DNA of 56,234 bases, taken from CAZIVO01 sp964542765 (GTDB lineage Bacteria; Planctomycetota; UBA1135; UBA2386). Where the stretch lies: NCBI GenBank assembly GCA_964542765.1, contig CAZIVO010000009.1, positions 1-56,234 on the forward strand. The letters are read 5' to 3'. Below, piece by piece: positions 41,746 through 50,392 of the stretch (positions are counted from its first letter, which is position 1; each line of letters starts with the position of its first letter). The notes under the pieces are model-generated. The model worked only from the letters and a program-made list of their open reading frames with translations. It was not told where the DNA came from and ran no database searches. Made by a program: the position numbers and the translations under genes.

Positions 41746-44018
41746 AGGTTGGCGCACCACGTATCCGCTTGCTTGCAGGGGTTTTCCTGGTGATGGTCGC
41801 CGCGCAACTGATTCATTTGTGTTTTCTGATGATCGTCCAGCAGTCTGACTGGCTGGAGCGAAGCTATCGAAACCGATGGGCTTTCCGGGATGTCCCGGCT
41901 CGTCGTGGTTCCATCAGTGATCGGCATGGCGATGTTCTTGTCGAGGATCGGCCGGCCTTCGCCCTGCTTCTCGACTACCGGAGTTTTCGACGGCGGCATC
42001 CGGTGGGCGTCGCGGTTGAAGGGGCGAATCTGCTCAAGAATGCTACCGGTGCCAGCGATGACCTGTTCGGTTTTACCGGGGGGCGTAGGCCGCCCCGGGA
42101 CGCCTTCCGGACCTTTCTGGAGATGCCCCTGTCCTTGCTGGATGGGGCGGCGGTATCGCCCGAGACTGCGCGAGATCTGCGCTTCTATCTGAACTCTCTG
42201 CTCCGCAGCCTCCTTGTCGATGGCGCACGTGATAGGGCCTTGGCGCGTTTGCGAGAGCCTCTGCTGACCGGCACAGCCTTCGACGTCTTGGGACTCGAAG
42301 ACCCGAGCGCGGCAGAGGCCTTGTTCGAAGACAGGATCGCCTTGCTCGAAGAACTGGATGATGAACTTCGTGCTCTCGGGCGCAGTAAGGGGTTATGGCA
42401 AGACGTTGAGGATCGCAGAAGAGGGCGTCTTTGGACCCGCGAATTGGATCCCGATGGTGCGCGACGAGGAGAGACAGCGGTTCTCTTGCTGCACCGAAGT
42501 ATCCCCTTCAGGGTGACTGCACGAATATCCCTGCTGAGAGATCAGCATCCTGGCTTGATCTTGCGGCCGTCAGTCGAGCGTGTGCGTCATGAGTTGCCAC
42601 CTTCCCTTGATCCAATCATGGGGATCGTGACTCCATACTGGCGCGAGGATGCGTTGCCTGGTCCGCCTTCGACAGAGTCGACATCGACTGCTGCCGGGAA
42701 GAGTTGGATCGACGAGAAGGTCGATGATGTTCTCGGTTCCGAAGGCATGGCTGAAGTTTTAGGTGACGTTTCGGGCTTGTTCGATGGCGCGCAGGATCGA
42801 TTGGGGCATAGCGTTCGGAAGACCGTGCGACGACATCTGCTCAATCAGGGCCGTCGTGGTCGTAGCGGGGTTGAGCAGGCCATGGACGATGAACTGGCCG
42901 GAACCCCTGGCCTTCGCTGGGTCGATCGTGATCGGCACGCGCAAGAGCAGGCTCAGTGGGGTGATCTCAGTGTGATGAGGGGGCAGGATCTGCGTATATC
43001 GATCGACCTGCGCCTGCAATGGGTTGTGGAGGCGAAACTGGATGCGGCAGGGGCATCGGGCCTCGCCATGGCTTTCATCGATCCGCGGACGGGGGATATC
43101 TTGGCGCTCGGCGGCCGGCCGCTGGAGATCAATGGAAGGCGCTTGGAGACGAGTCCTGCGGCCACGTGGCATGGGCCTGGCGATGTCGGTTCGGTGGCGA
43201 AGCCCTTCGTTTTGCTCGAGCATCTCGATGCTCATCGCCATGGACGGCCTCACAGTCAGGCTTCATCGTTTCGACCTTGCGCGCGTGATTTCGGCACGGT
43301 GTCAGGGCGCAGAAAGCCGCTCTCCTGCTCTTCTAACCATGGAGTGGCGTCACTGGATCCGGTCGCGGCCCTCGGGCGTTCCTGCAACTTCTTCTTCTTC
43401 ACGGCTGCGCAGGGCATGGGGACGGAGGGCTTGAGGTCTGCTTTTCACCGGATCGGCTGGGTTGCGGGTGCGAGAACCGGTGAAGGCCAGGAGACGTACC
43501 AGGCCAAGATTGTGGGGATTCCGGCCATCGGCAAGGCGGGTTTGAGAACTCAAGAACATGTCCTGGAGATGCAAGCGATCGGTTCTGGTCTCCAGGCGAG
43601 CGCCTTGCAGGTTGCGCGGGCTTATGCGGGGCTTGCGGTTGGACGGTTACCAACTCTTGGGGTGTTTCGCCAGGATCGACCTTCTCATCCTCTTGGTGTG
43701 GCATTGGCAGATCTCGATACTGTCCGGGATGGTCTGGAATCTTGCGTGCAGTCAGGCACGGCACGCAAGATTGTGCAGTTGCGAGAATTCGGAGTCCTCG
43801 GCAAGACGGGAACGGCTGAAATTTCGACCAAGGGGCACAACAATGCATGGTTCGCGGGCTATCTGACGCGAGAAGTCCCAACTCTCGCTTTTGCGGCGGT
43901 GGCCTATGTCGTGGAGCACGGTCGTCACGGTAGCGAGGAAGCGGGGGAGTTGCTGGCTGGCGTTCTGGAGCAGATCGGCGCTGACGAGAAGTTGAGAGCG
44001 GAGTATCTGCCGAAATGA
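41742..44018 (+). CDS. mrdA: Penicillin-binding protein 2 (elongasome transpeptidase)
   Basis: The 758-residue class B PBP cross-links peptidoglycan during elongation. One N-terminal membrane helix (RLLAGVFLVMVAAQLIHLCFLMI) precedes the dimerisation/pedestal block RNRWAFRDVPARRGSISDRHGDVL. The transpeptidase motifs are all present: SVAK (Ser484, Lys487), SCN (547-549) and KTGTAE (Lys688). Length exceeds the ~630 of E. coli PBP2, the excess lying between the pedestal and the catalytic domain (about residues 150-440). ATG 41742 overlaps the mreD-like stop by 4 nt, and the end overlaps the rodA start by 4 nt. Its neighbour rodA supplies the glycosyltransferase partner. Confidence 0.93.
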   Translation: MKVGAPRIRLLAGVFLVMVAAQLIHLCFLMIVQQSDWLERSYRNRWAFRDVPARRGSISDRHGDVLVEDRPAFALLLDYRSFRRRHPVGVAVEGANLLKNATGASDDLFGFTGGRRPPRDAFRTFLEMPLSLLDGAAVSPETARDLRFYLNSLLRSLLVDGARDRALARLREPLLTGTAFDVLGLEDPSAAEALFEDRIALLEELDDELRALGRSKGLWQDVEDRRRGRLWTRELDPDGARRGETAVLLLHRSIPFRVTARISLLRDQHPGLILRPSVERVRHELPPSLDPIMGIVTPYWREDALPGPPSTESTSTAAGKSWIDEKVDDVLGSEGMAEVLGDVSGLFDGAQDRLGHSVRKTVRRHLLNQGRRGRSGVEQAMDDELAGTPGLRWVDRDRHAQEQAQWGDLSVMRGQDLRISIDLRLQWVVEAKLDAAGASGLAMAFIDPRTGDILALGGRPLEINGRRLETSPAATWHGPGDVGSVAKPFVLLEHLDAHRHGRPHSQASSFRPCARDFGTVSGRRKPLSCSSNHGVASLDPVAALGRSCNFFFFTAAQGMGTEGLRSAFHRIGWVAGARTGEGQETYQAKIVGIPAIGKAGLRTQEHVLEMQAIGSGLQASALQVARAYAGLAVGRLPTLGVFRQDRPSHPLGVALADLDTVRDGLESCVQSGTARKIVQLREFGVLGKTGTAEISTKGHNNAWFAGYLTREVPTLAFAAVAYVVEHGRHGSEEAGELLAGVLEQIGADEKLRAEYLPK

Positions 44019-45169
44019 AGGCATTGCAGACACTCCGGCGGCTGGATTGGCACCTCGTGCTCGTGGTCGCGACTTTGGGCTATGTGGGTTGCCTGTTCAT
44101 TCACTCGGCCACACAGGATGATGTGCGGTTCGCCCATCTGGCCTTCAAGCAGGCGCTATTCCTGTGTATCGCCGGCATCTTGGGCCTGGTCATCGTTCTC
44201 GTTCCATACCCACGCATCATGCGCCGAGCGTGGTGGCTCTATGTGATTGCCGTGACGGGCCTGCTCTTGCTGCCCTGGTTAGGAGTGACCATCAATGGGG
44301 CAACGCGGTGGTTTCGCCTTCCAGGTTTCATGGTTCAACCGTCGGAGATCGCCAAACTGGGGCTGATCCTTGCGCTCGCTGCCTGGCTGCGTTTCCGTCA
44401 CAACGCGAGCACTTTCGATGGGTTGCTCGTGCCTGTATTGATCACGGCGGTGCCCGCAGTGCTGGTCATGCGTCAGCCCGACCTGGGTAGTTCCTTGGTG
44501 TTCTGGCCGGTTCTGCTGGCGATGTGCTGGGTGGCGGGGAGTTCCGGACGTAGCTTGCTCATCCTTGTCGTGCTGGGAGTGGTGGGATTGATTGCTGCGT
44601 ATGCCTTCGGGATGCACGAGTATCAGCAGCATCGTGTGCACGCATGGCTGGAGCATTTCACCTGGGATCAGGTGGCGGTAGAGCATGATCCGGCGGTGCG
44701 CGAGTTTCTCCAGGGTCAGGCCTATCAGCCATGGCAGTCGCTGATCGCCATAGGTTCGGGCGGACTTTCGGGCTTCGGAATCGGTGAGGGGCCGCAGAGC
44801 CGGTATGACTTCTTGCCTTACCGCTTCGATGACTATGTGTTTTCGGTCGTGGCGGAGGAGACAGGCTTGCTCGGTGCGGCCGCCCTCATCGGCCTCTACT
44901 CCGTGCTGATCTTGGGTTTGTTGCTGATCGCGCTGCGGACACGAGAGAGGTTTGGCCGGTTGGTGGTCGTGGGGGTCGCGGCGATGCTCGGGACGCAAGC
45001 TCTCGTGCATACGGCTGTCTGCTCCTGGATGGTGCCGGCCACGGGGTTGCCCCTGCCGCTGGTCAGCTACGGCGGTAGTGCGACATTGAGTGCGGGGATC
45101 GCCGTGGCGCTGGCATTGAATGTGGGCGCGCGCAAGGAGCCTGTGCTCGGCGCAGACGGATTCGCCTAG
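44015..45169 (+). CDS. rodA: RodA peptidoglycan glycosyltransferase (SEDS family)
   Basis: This 384-residue polytopic protein has about ten transmembrane helices. SEDS landmarks are GATRWFRLPGFMVQPSEIAKLGLIL, VMRQPDLGSSLVF, the long extracytoplasmic loop ending WQSLIAIGSGGLSGFGIGEGPQSRYDFLPYRFDDYVFSVVAEETG with the essential Asp-rich DFLPYRFDD, and PLPLVSYGGSAT near the end. SEDS proteins polymerise lipid II together with a class B PBP, here the overlapping PBP2 gene. The downstream 85 nt contain no evident hairpin plus T-run before the convergent gene. Confidence 0.96.
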   Translation: MKALQTLRRLDWHLVLVVATLGYVGCLFIHSATQDDVRFAHLAFKQALFLCIAGILGLVIVLVPYPRIMRRAWWLYVIAVTGLLLLPWLGVTINGATRWFRLPGFMVQPSEIAKLGLILALAAWLRFRHNASTFDGLLVPVLITAVPAVLVMRQPDLGSSLVFWPVLLAMCWVAGSSGRSLLILVVLGVVGLIAAYAFGMHEYQQHRVHAWLEHFTWDQVAVEHDPAVREFLQGQAYQPWQSLIAIGSGGLSGFGIGEGPQSRYDFLPYRFDDYVFSVVAEETGLLGAAALIGLYSVLILGLLLIALRTRERFGRLVVVGVAAMLGTQALVHTAVCSWMVPATGLPLPLVSYGGSATLSAGIAVALALNVGARKEPVLGADGFA

Positions 45170-45254
45170 GGCGGAGGCTCATGAGACCCGGGAAGCGATC
45201 ACCCGAGCGAGTTGGACCGATCCTTGTTCCGAGTAGCTCGCTGTGAGGTGAGGA

Positions 45255-46505
45255 TCAGAACTTCGCCTGGCCGCCGTTGCTCGTGGTGAAACCTGCGCGA
45301 TTGGCGGCGGTATCCCGGATGGCCCACTGGAAAAATACGGTATTGCCCGAGAGTGCCGGCAGTGCCGGAATCGGCAGTGGGAACAGGGTTCGTCCGAAAT
45401 GCGTCGAGCAGGGCAAGGTCAGCACGGGACGGGTCAACAGCTTGCAACCGAGCATGCCCAGCGGGCTCAGGTCGATGTCCGCCTTGTCCAATCCCAGCAT
45501 GAAGGTCGAACTTGTCTTGCCGGGAGCATCGGTGAGAGAGATGGCGAAGGCCTTGTTGCCAGGGAAGGGCTTGCCGATTCCATGGAGCGCGGGCACCTGG
45601 CGGTTCGATCCCGGGCATGCTTGCCCGTAGGTGAGGAAGATGGAGCGATGGGCCCTGTAGTGCAGGTGGATCACATCTCCGGCCTTTGCCATGGAAATCA
45701 CCCGGCCGAGTTTCGCACCTTCGAGAAGGGCGATGCGTCCAGGTGTGCCGATCCAGTGACAGCGCTGGTCTGGATCGTGGACCATGCTCGTGATCGGGCC
45801 GGAGGGAACCTTTGCCCATGACTTGACCGTGAATCGCTGTTGGTCGACCCGGTAGATCTCACCCTTGCTGTCGCCGACGAGGTATCCGCCCTGTGCAGGC
45901 GCGGTTGCGATGGCCCTGGCGTTGGCCAAGCCGATCTTGTGTTCGGTGACTTTCGACGTCCTTGAATCCACGAGAAAGATGGATGACAGCGAGGGCTGCC
46001 CCTGTTTTGGGGCCGCGAGGATTGCGATTGTGTTCTTCCCCGAAGTCATACTCAGACAGCCCAAAGGCGTCGGAGTCGATACCAGGGGCTGGGCATGTCC
46101 GCCGCCGGTGGGCACGATGTAGATATTCTGCGTGGTGCACACCAAAATCGAGTCACCGCCCATGGTGGATAGCCCGCGGATTTTCCCGTCGAGGCCGCTG
46201 GTGAGGCCGTAGATGATGGAAGTAACGACTTGGCCTTGCAGGTGAGCCAGCAGGATGTCCGGGCGACCATCCTTCTGAGTGACTCCGACGTAGAGGTCCG
46301 ATCCTTCCTCATGGCAGGCGATAGCTTCGATCGCGCCGTGGTTGTCCGGGAAATTCAGGGGCAAATTCTTGCCGTTCCGAGGCTGAATCAAGCTCGGTGA
46401 CTGTGGACCGTTGGTCGTGGCGATGATGGACCCGTCGGGAACCTGCGATGCCACGGCGGCGCTCAGGCTGATGAGGGTGGTGATCGAGATGGCGTATCGG
46501 AGCAT
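45255..46505 (-). CDS. Secreted beta-propeller-like protein of unknown function
   Basis: The 416-residue product begins with a signal peptide (MLRYAISITTLISLSAAVASQ). The middle looks like repeated beta blades, with segments such as DGKIRGLSTMGGDSILVCTTQNIYIV and PITSMVHDPDQRCHWIGTPGRIALL at blade-like spacing. The last 120 residues leave that pattern. They include GKPFPGNKAFAISL, DLSPLGMLGCKLLTRP, and LSGNTVFFQ-x3-RD...SNGGQ, which also occurs near the C-terminus of the duplicated proteins at 3408-5815. No enzyme motif is visible. It lies convergent to rodA and has its own promoter side toward 46505. Confidence 0.83.
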   Translation of the reverse strand: MLRYAISITTLISLSAAVASQVPDGSIIATTNGPQSPSLIQPRNGKNLPLNFPDNHGAIEAIACHEEGSDLYVGVTQKDGRPDILLAHLQGQVVTSIIYGLTSGLDGKIRGLSTMGGDSILVCTTQNIYIVPTGGGHAQPLVSTPTPLGCLSMTSGKNTIAILAAPKQGQPSLSSIFLVDSRTSKVTEHKIGLANARAIATAPAQGGYLVGDSKGEIYRVDQQRFTVKSWAKVPSGPITSMVHDPDQRCHWIGTPGRIALLEGAKLGRVISMAKAGDVIHLHYRAHRSIFLTYGQACPGSNRQVPALHGIGKPFPGNKAFAISLTDAPGKTSSTFMLGLDKADIDLSPLGMLGCKLLTRPVLTLPCSTHFGRTLFPLPIPALPALSGNTVFFQWAIRDTAANRAGFTTSNGGQAKF

Positions 46506-46632
46506 TGAGGAAACCTGTGGGACAGGCAGAGGACCTGGATGATTGTCGGCTCAACAGGTTTCGGCCGTCTGAATTTCGGAGAATTGGCCCAGAATCAGAA
46601 GAATCAGGCCCATTCGTCGGTGTCTGCCGACC

Positions 46633-47331
46633 CTACTTATTCCGTTTGCCCTGCTTGAGATAGGCTTCGTGGAACTTGCGGTACTTCTCCGGAACGGCCG
46701 GGCTACCGCCACGCTTCTTGAGGAACTCCAGATATCGGGGTAGGAGCCCCCAGCGGTCGGTGTCCTCAGGCCTGTCGACACGATCTTTGGCGCCATCGGG
46801 CTTTGGCTTTGACGCCAGGTTGCGTCCCTTGTCTTTCGGATCAGGACCATTCTCTGGATCACGATTTTGCTGCTGATCCCGTTGCTGCTGCTGCTGCTGC
46901 TGCTGCTGCCGCTCTTGCTCGATCATGTCGGGAGTTTCGGTGTTACGCCGTTGCTGCTGTTGTCGCTGCTGTTGCTGCTGTTGCTGCTGCTGCTGTTGCT
47001 GCTGTTGCTGCTGTTGTTGCTGCTGTTGCTGTTGTTGCTGCGCCATCTTGTTGATTTCGCGGATCAGCTGGTCGATGCCCTTGATGACCGACTCTTGGGA
47101 TTGTCCGGACTGCTCGAGCAGTTTTTCGATGCGCTTGGCGTTGCGCTCCATGCTTTCCGCCGCATCAGAACTCCCGGGCTTTGTTTGCAGGAGTAGTCGA
47201 TCGATCTCCTTCATCTCTTCCGCGATCGAATCAACGATCTTTTGGATGCTTTCACGTGGGTCAATCCCCCCAATTTGAGATCGGGCTGAGGATGCCAGTA
47301 GAGCGATACAAAGAAGGAACATGATTCTCAT
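46633..47331 (-). CDS. Secreted polyglutamine protein, function unknown
   Basis: The 232-residue product has a signal peptide (MRIMFLLCIALLASSARS), a short helical N-terminal domain (SIQKIVDSIAEEMKEIDRLL; then NAKRIEKLLEQSGQSQESVIKGIDQLIREINKM), and then an almost uninterrupted run of about 30 glutamines. A second Q-rich stretch follows. The basic C-terminal domain includes RWGLLPRYLEFLKKRGGSPAVPEKYRKFHEAYL, which looks structured. The ATG overlaps the stop of the upstream gene by 4 nt (ATGA). It is the last gene of the coupled series. I know no function; the globular C-terminus argues that it is a real protein and not a repeat artefact. Confidence 0.82.
   Translation of the reverse strand: MRIMFLLCIALLASSARSQIGGIDPRESIQKIVDSIAEEMKEIDRLLLQTKPGSSDAAESMERNAKRIEKLLEQSGQSQESVIKGIDQLIREINKMAQQQQQQQQQQQQQQQQQQQQQQQQQRQQQQRRNTETPDMIEQERQQQQQQQQQRDQQQNRDPENGPDPKDKGRNLASKPKPDGAKDRVDRPEDTDRWGLLPRYLEFLKKRGGSPAVPEKYRKFHEAYLKQGKRNK
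46951..47043. repeat. Trinucleotide tract encoding polyglutamine
   Basis: On the minus strand this is a mixed run of CAG and CAA codons, about 30 triplets with a single Arg interruption. A shorter tract of the same kind lies at about 46877-46917. The codon mixture suggests selection for glutamine rather than simple slippage of one triplet. Plus-strand frames through it give poly-Leu, poly-Ala or poly-Cys and are shadows. Confidence 0.93.
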
Positions 47332-50300
47332 CGGTCTCGCCCTCCGTCCTGGCCTTGTGGGTTCAATGTCTGTTCGACCATCTTTTTCATCTCAAGAAAA
47401 ATCTGTGTGATCTCGTTATGGCGGTTCGCGAGTCGTTCGATCAGGGCAGATTCCAGTTCGGTGATTCCGTCGCCTCCGCGTGCCTTGATGAGGCGTTCCA
47501 TTTGTCCTGTTCGCCCCATCATTTCCTGCTCCATCTGCAGCAGCATCTCGAGTTCTGCAATGACCGAGACCAACCTTTGCCGCTGTTGACCGTTGTTGTC
47601 TGGTTGTTGCTGTTGTTGTTGCTGCTCCTCTTGTTCGCGTTGCTCTTGTCGTCGTTGCTGCTCCTCACGTCGTCGTTTCTGCTCGAGACTGAGGGCATCG
47701 AGCAGCTTCGCGGTTCTTGCTTCAACATCTTCCTGGAGCATGATGGTCAGATCGCCCGGGTCCGGGGATGATCCGGACAGCTGTTTACCCACGGTGTTCA
47801 GGTCATCTTCGTTCGAACGCAGGATGTGGGTGAAGACCAGCACGCCTTCTTCTTCCAGCGCGGAGTGTAAGAACTCGGCCTTGTCGGCCAGATCTCGTTC
47901 GCGTTCGCCAAGCTGGTTGAGTTTCTTGCGCATGCGGCGCGTCATCCGATTTCCTTCGGCGAGGCTTTCTCTGGTTGCCTTGGTTTCCTCGGTGATCGGT
48001 TGTTGTTTCTCGAGGAACAGCAGCAACTCGTCTTTCATGCGGAAGAGAAGCTCTTCCTGCCGAAGATCCATGTAGCGATCAAGTTCTTCTTCGAGCGCTT
48101 CCATGGCCTCTTCGAGCTTTTCCATGACCTCTTCTTGCTGTTGCTCGGTGTCATCCGGCTCACCATCCTCCATGGATTCTTGCGCTTGCTGGGCGGCTTG
48201 CGCAGCTTCCTCCAGCTTCCTCGCAGCTTCCCGGTTCTTGAGTTCCTCGGCGAGTTGAGCGAGTCGGAGGATGTCTTCTTCCAGCTCTTCCTGTTTTTTG
48301 GCGAGCTGTTCCATCTTCTCGCGTTGATCTTGCGAGAGTGGGCGATTGCGTTGAAGCGCTTCGTTTGCTTGGTCGAGAGCCTCGCTGGCTTCTTGCTGCT
48401 GTTGAGCGCCGCGCGCTTGTCGGCTTTGCTCGAGCGATTGCTCAGCTTGGCGCATTGACTGTTCGGCGGCCTTCATTTGCTCGATCGCGGCCTCGGCCTG
48501 TTCCGGCGTCAATTCCCCGCGCTGTGCGGCTTGCTGCATCTCTTCGCGCGCTTGCCGGGCTTCTTGAGCTAGTTGTTCTTGTCGCTCTTGAGAAGCCTGC
48601 ATGCCCTGCTGGTTTTCTTGCGCAGCCTCACCCAGCGCCTTTTGCAGTTCTTCGCGTGCTTGTTCGAGTTGCTCACGCGATTCCTGCATTCCCGTACGAG
48701 CACGTTCTTGCTGCTCCTGCTGGNNNNNNNNNNNNNNNNNNNNNNNNNNNNNNNNNNNNNNNNNNNNNNNNNNNNNNNNNNNNNNNNNNNNNNNNNNNNN
48801 NNNNNNNNNNNNNNNNNNNNNNNGTTTTGCTGGCCCTGCTGGTTCTGTTGTCCCTGCTGGTTCTGTTGCCCCTGCTGGCTCTGTTGCCCCTGCTGGTTCT
48901 GTTCGTTCTCACGCAGCCCTTCGGCCGCTTCTCGGAGCGCCTGCTCAGCCTCTTCGAGTGCGCGCGCGGCTTGCCCTTCTTCTTGCTCGGCCTGGGGGAT
49001 CTCCATCAAGCTCTGCGCTATTCGGGAAGCCTCGCTCGCCATCTGTGCCGCAGTTTGCTCGGCAGTGGGATTCTCCGCGCGCTGTCGTTGTCGCGCTTCG
49101 GCAATCTTTGCGGCGACTTGGGATTGCTTTGCCATGGCTTGATCGGCTCGATCATTTTGATCGAGTGCTCCGGCTTCGCGCGAAGCTTCGGCAGCCTGCT
49201 GAAGGGCCTCCGCACTGCTGCCGGGTCTGGGCGTTTCGCTTTTTCCCGCACTTTGCCTGCGAGCCATTTCACCAGCGACTTGATCGAGGTCGCGCTGAAG
49301 TTGCTCCTGCTTGAGGTCGGTTTCCTTACCAATTTCCTGAGCATCTGCCTTGGCCTGTGCTTCGAGTTCCTCGGCGAGTTCTTTCAGCTCATCCTGGTCG
49401 GCTTCGCCTGCTGCGGCCTTCTGGAGTCCCTCTTGGGCTTGGCGTAAGCGCCCGGTTGTTGCTCCCTGGCTGCGTCTGGTCGCTGTATCGAGTCGGGATT
49501 GCAACTGCCGGAGGGCTTCTCCCAGGGCTTGTGCGTCCTCTGCCTGCAATGCGTCCAGGGCTTCGCGCGAGGCTTGTGAGGTTCGCGCCAAGTCTCGCTG
49601 GCGGGTGCGTTCTCCCATGATCTCGCGCTGAGTTTGCTCAAGTTCGCCCAGTCGGAAGGCCTCGCTCTGCGCTGGATTGGCTTCCGTATCGCGATTCTCA
49701 AGTTCTCGTTGTCCGCTCTGTTCGAGCTGCTCCTGGCGCTGGAGGAGTCGACTGACTCGTTCGAGGGCATCTTCCAGAACCGGAATCCGGACACCTGCCT
49801 GCCGCGCATTCCGGCGACTTTCTTCACGCTGTCGCCGGGCCAGATCTTCTAGTTGTTCTATGAGTTTTTGCTCAGCCTCGTTGGGGTTGCCGCGTGCTGC
49901 TTCGTCTGTCTGTTTGGCTAGATCTTCTTGCTCTTGGAGGGTTTTCTCGACGTCGCTTTTGAGCCTCTCCGTGGCATCGATTTTTTGGTCGAGTTGCTGC
50001 ACGGATTGGCGATCGAGAAGGATCGAGAGGAGATGCTCCAGGTCGGAGATGATCTCGGTTTGCTTGCGCAGTGCCTCGGCCAGCGCTTCATCTTGGAGGC
50101 GGTTCTTCACCGAGGCCACGTCTTCGAGGACACCGGTTCCAGTGAGATGCTCGAGGCCATCTTTGAGCAGGTGGACCTTCTGATCCTCGCCTCGATCGGT
50201 GTAGTGCTTCATGAGTCGCTGCATGAGGTCACGCAGTCGCGAGGTCTTGCGGACGATGTCCTCCTGATCTCTCTTCAGTTGGTCCAGGTCGGTCTTGATG

Positions 50301-50392
50301 GAGTCAATCTGGGCTTGGACCGGCGCCATGATCGAGATTGCGGTCACGCCGAGGAGAAGGTGCAAGAGAGTTGATCGCAGGTTTGGTGTCAT
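47328..50392 (-). CDS. Very long secreted Gln/Glu-rich coiled-coil protein, interrupted by the assembly gap
   Basis: The 5' half starts at ATG 50392, within the stop of the DUF4175-like gene (ATGA overlap). It encodes a signal peptide (HLLLGVTAISIMAPVQAQ) and then long heptad-rich helices full of Gln, Glu, Ala and Arg up to the gap at 48823. Beyond the gap the matching 3' half is open from 48723 to 47328 in the frame reading QQEQQERARTGMQE, with a very similar composition. The simplest reading is one protein of about 990 residues plus the unknown length of the gap; a frame difference across the 100 N is meaningless because gap length is arbitrary. The stop overlaps the next gene by 4 nt. It contains many Q-rich helices, few aromatics and no cysteine-based motif. 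Confidence 0.75.
48724..48823. other. Assembly gap (100 N)
   Basis: Exactly 100 N indicate a scaffold gap of arbitrary size. It falls inside the Q-rich coding sequence, immediately beside an 18-bp tandem repeat, which is probably what broke the assembly. Confidence 0.99.
48826..48903. repeat. 18-bp tandem repeat encoding QQGQQ-N/S
   Basis: About four copies of an 18-bp unit encode the hexapeptide Q-Q-G-Q-Q-[NS] on the minus strand. The array runs straight into the N gap, so its real copy number is unknown and may be much larger. Confidence 0.9.

Noticed and set aside
46867..47043. Short repeated units suggesting a CRISPR array
   Set aside because: Units are triplets with no spacers and lie inside a reading frame; no cas gene is present.
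46803..47278. Poly-Leu, poly-Ala and poly-Cys frames on the plus strand
   Set aside because: They are complements of the CAG/CAA polyglutamine tract and have no other coding character.
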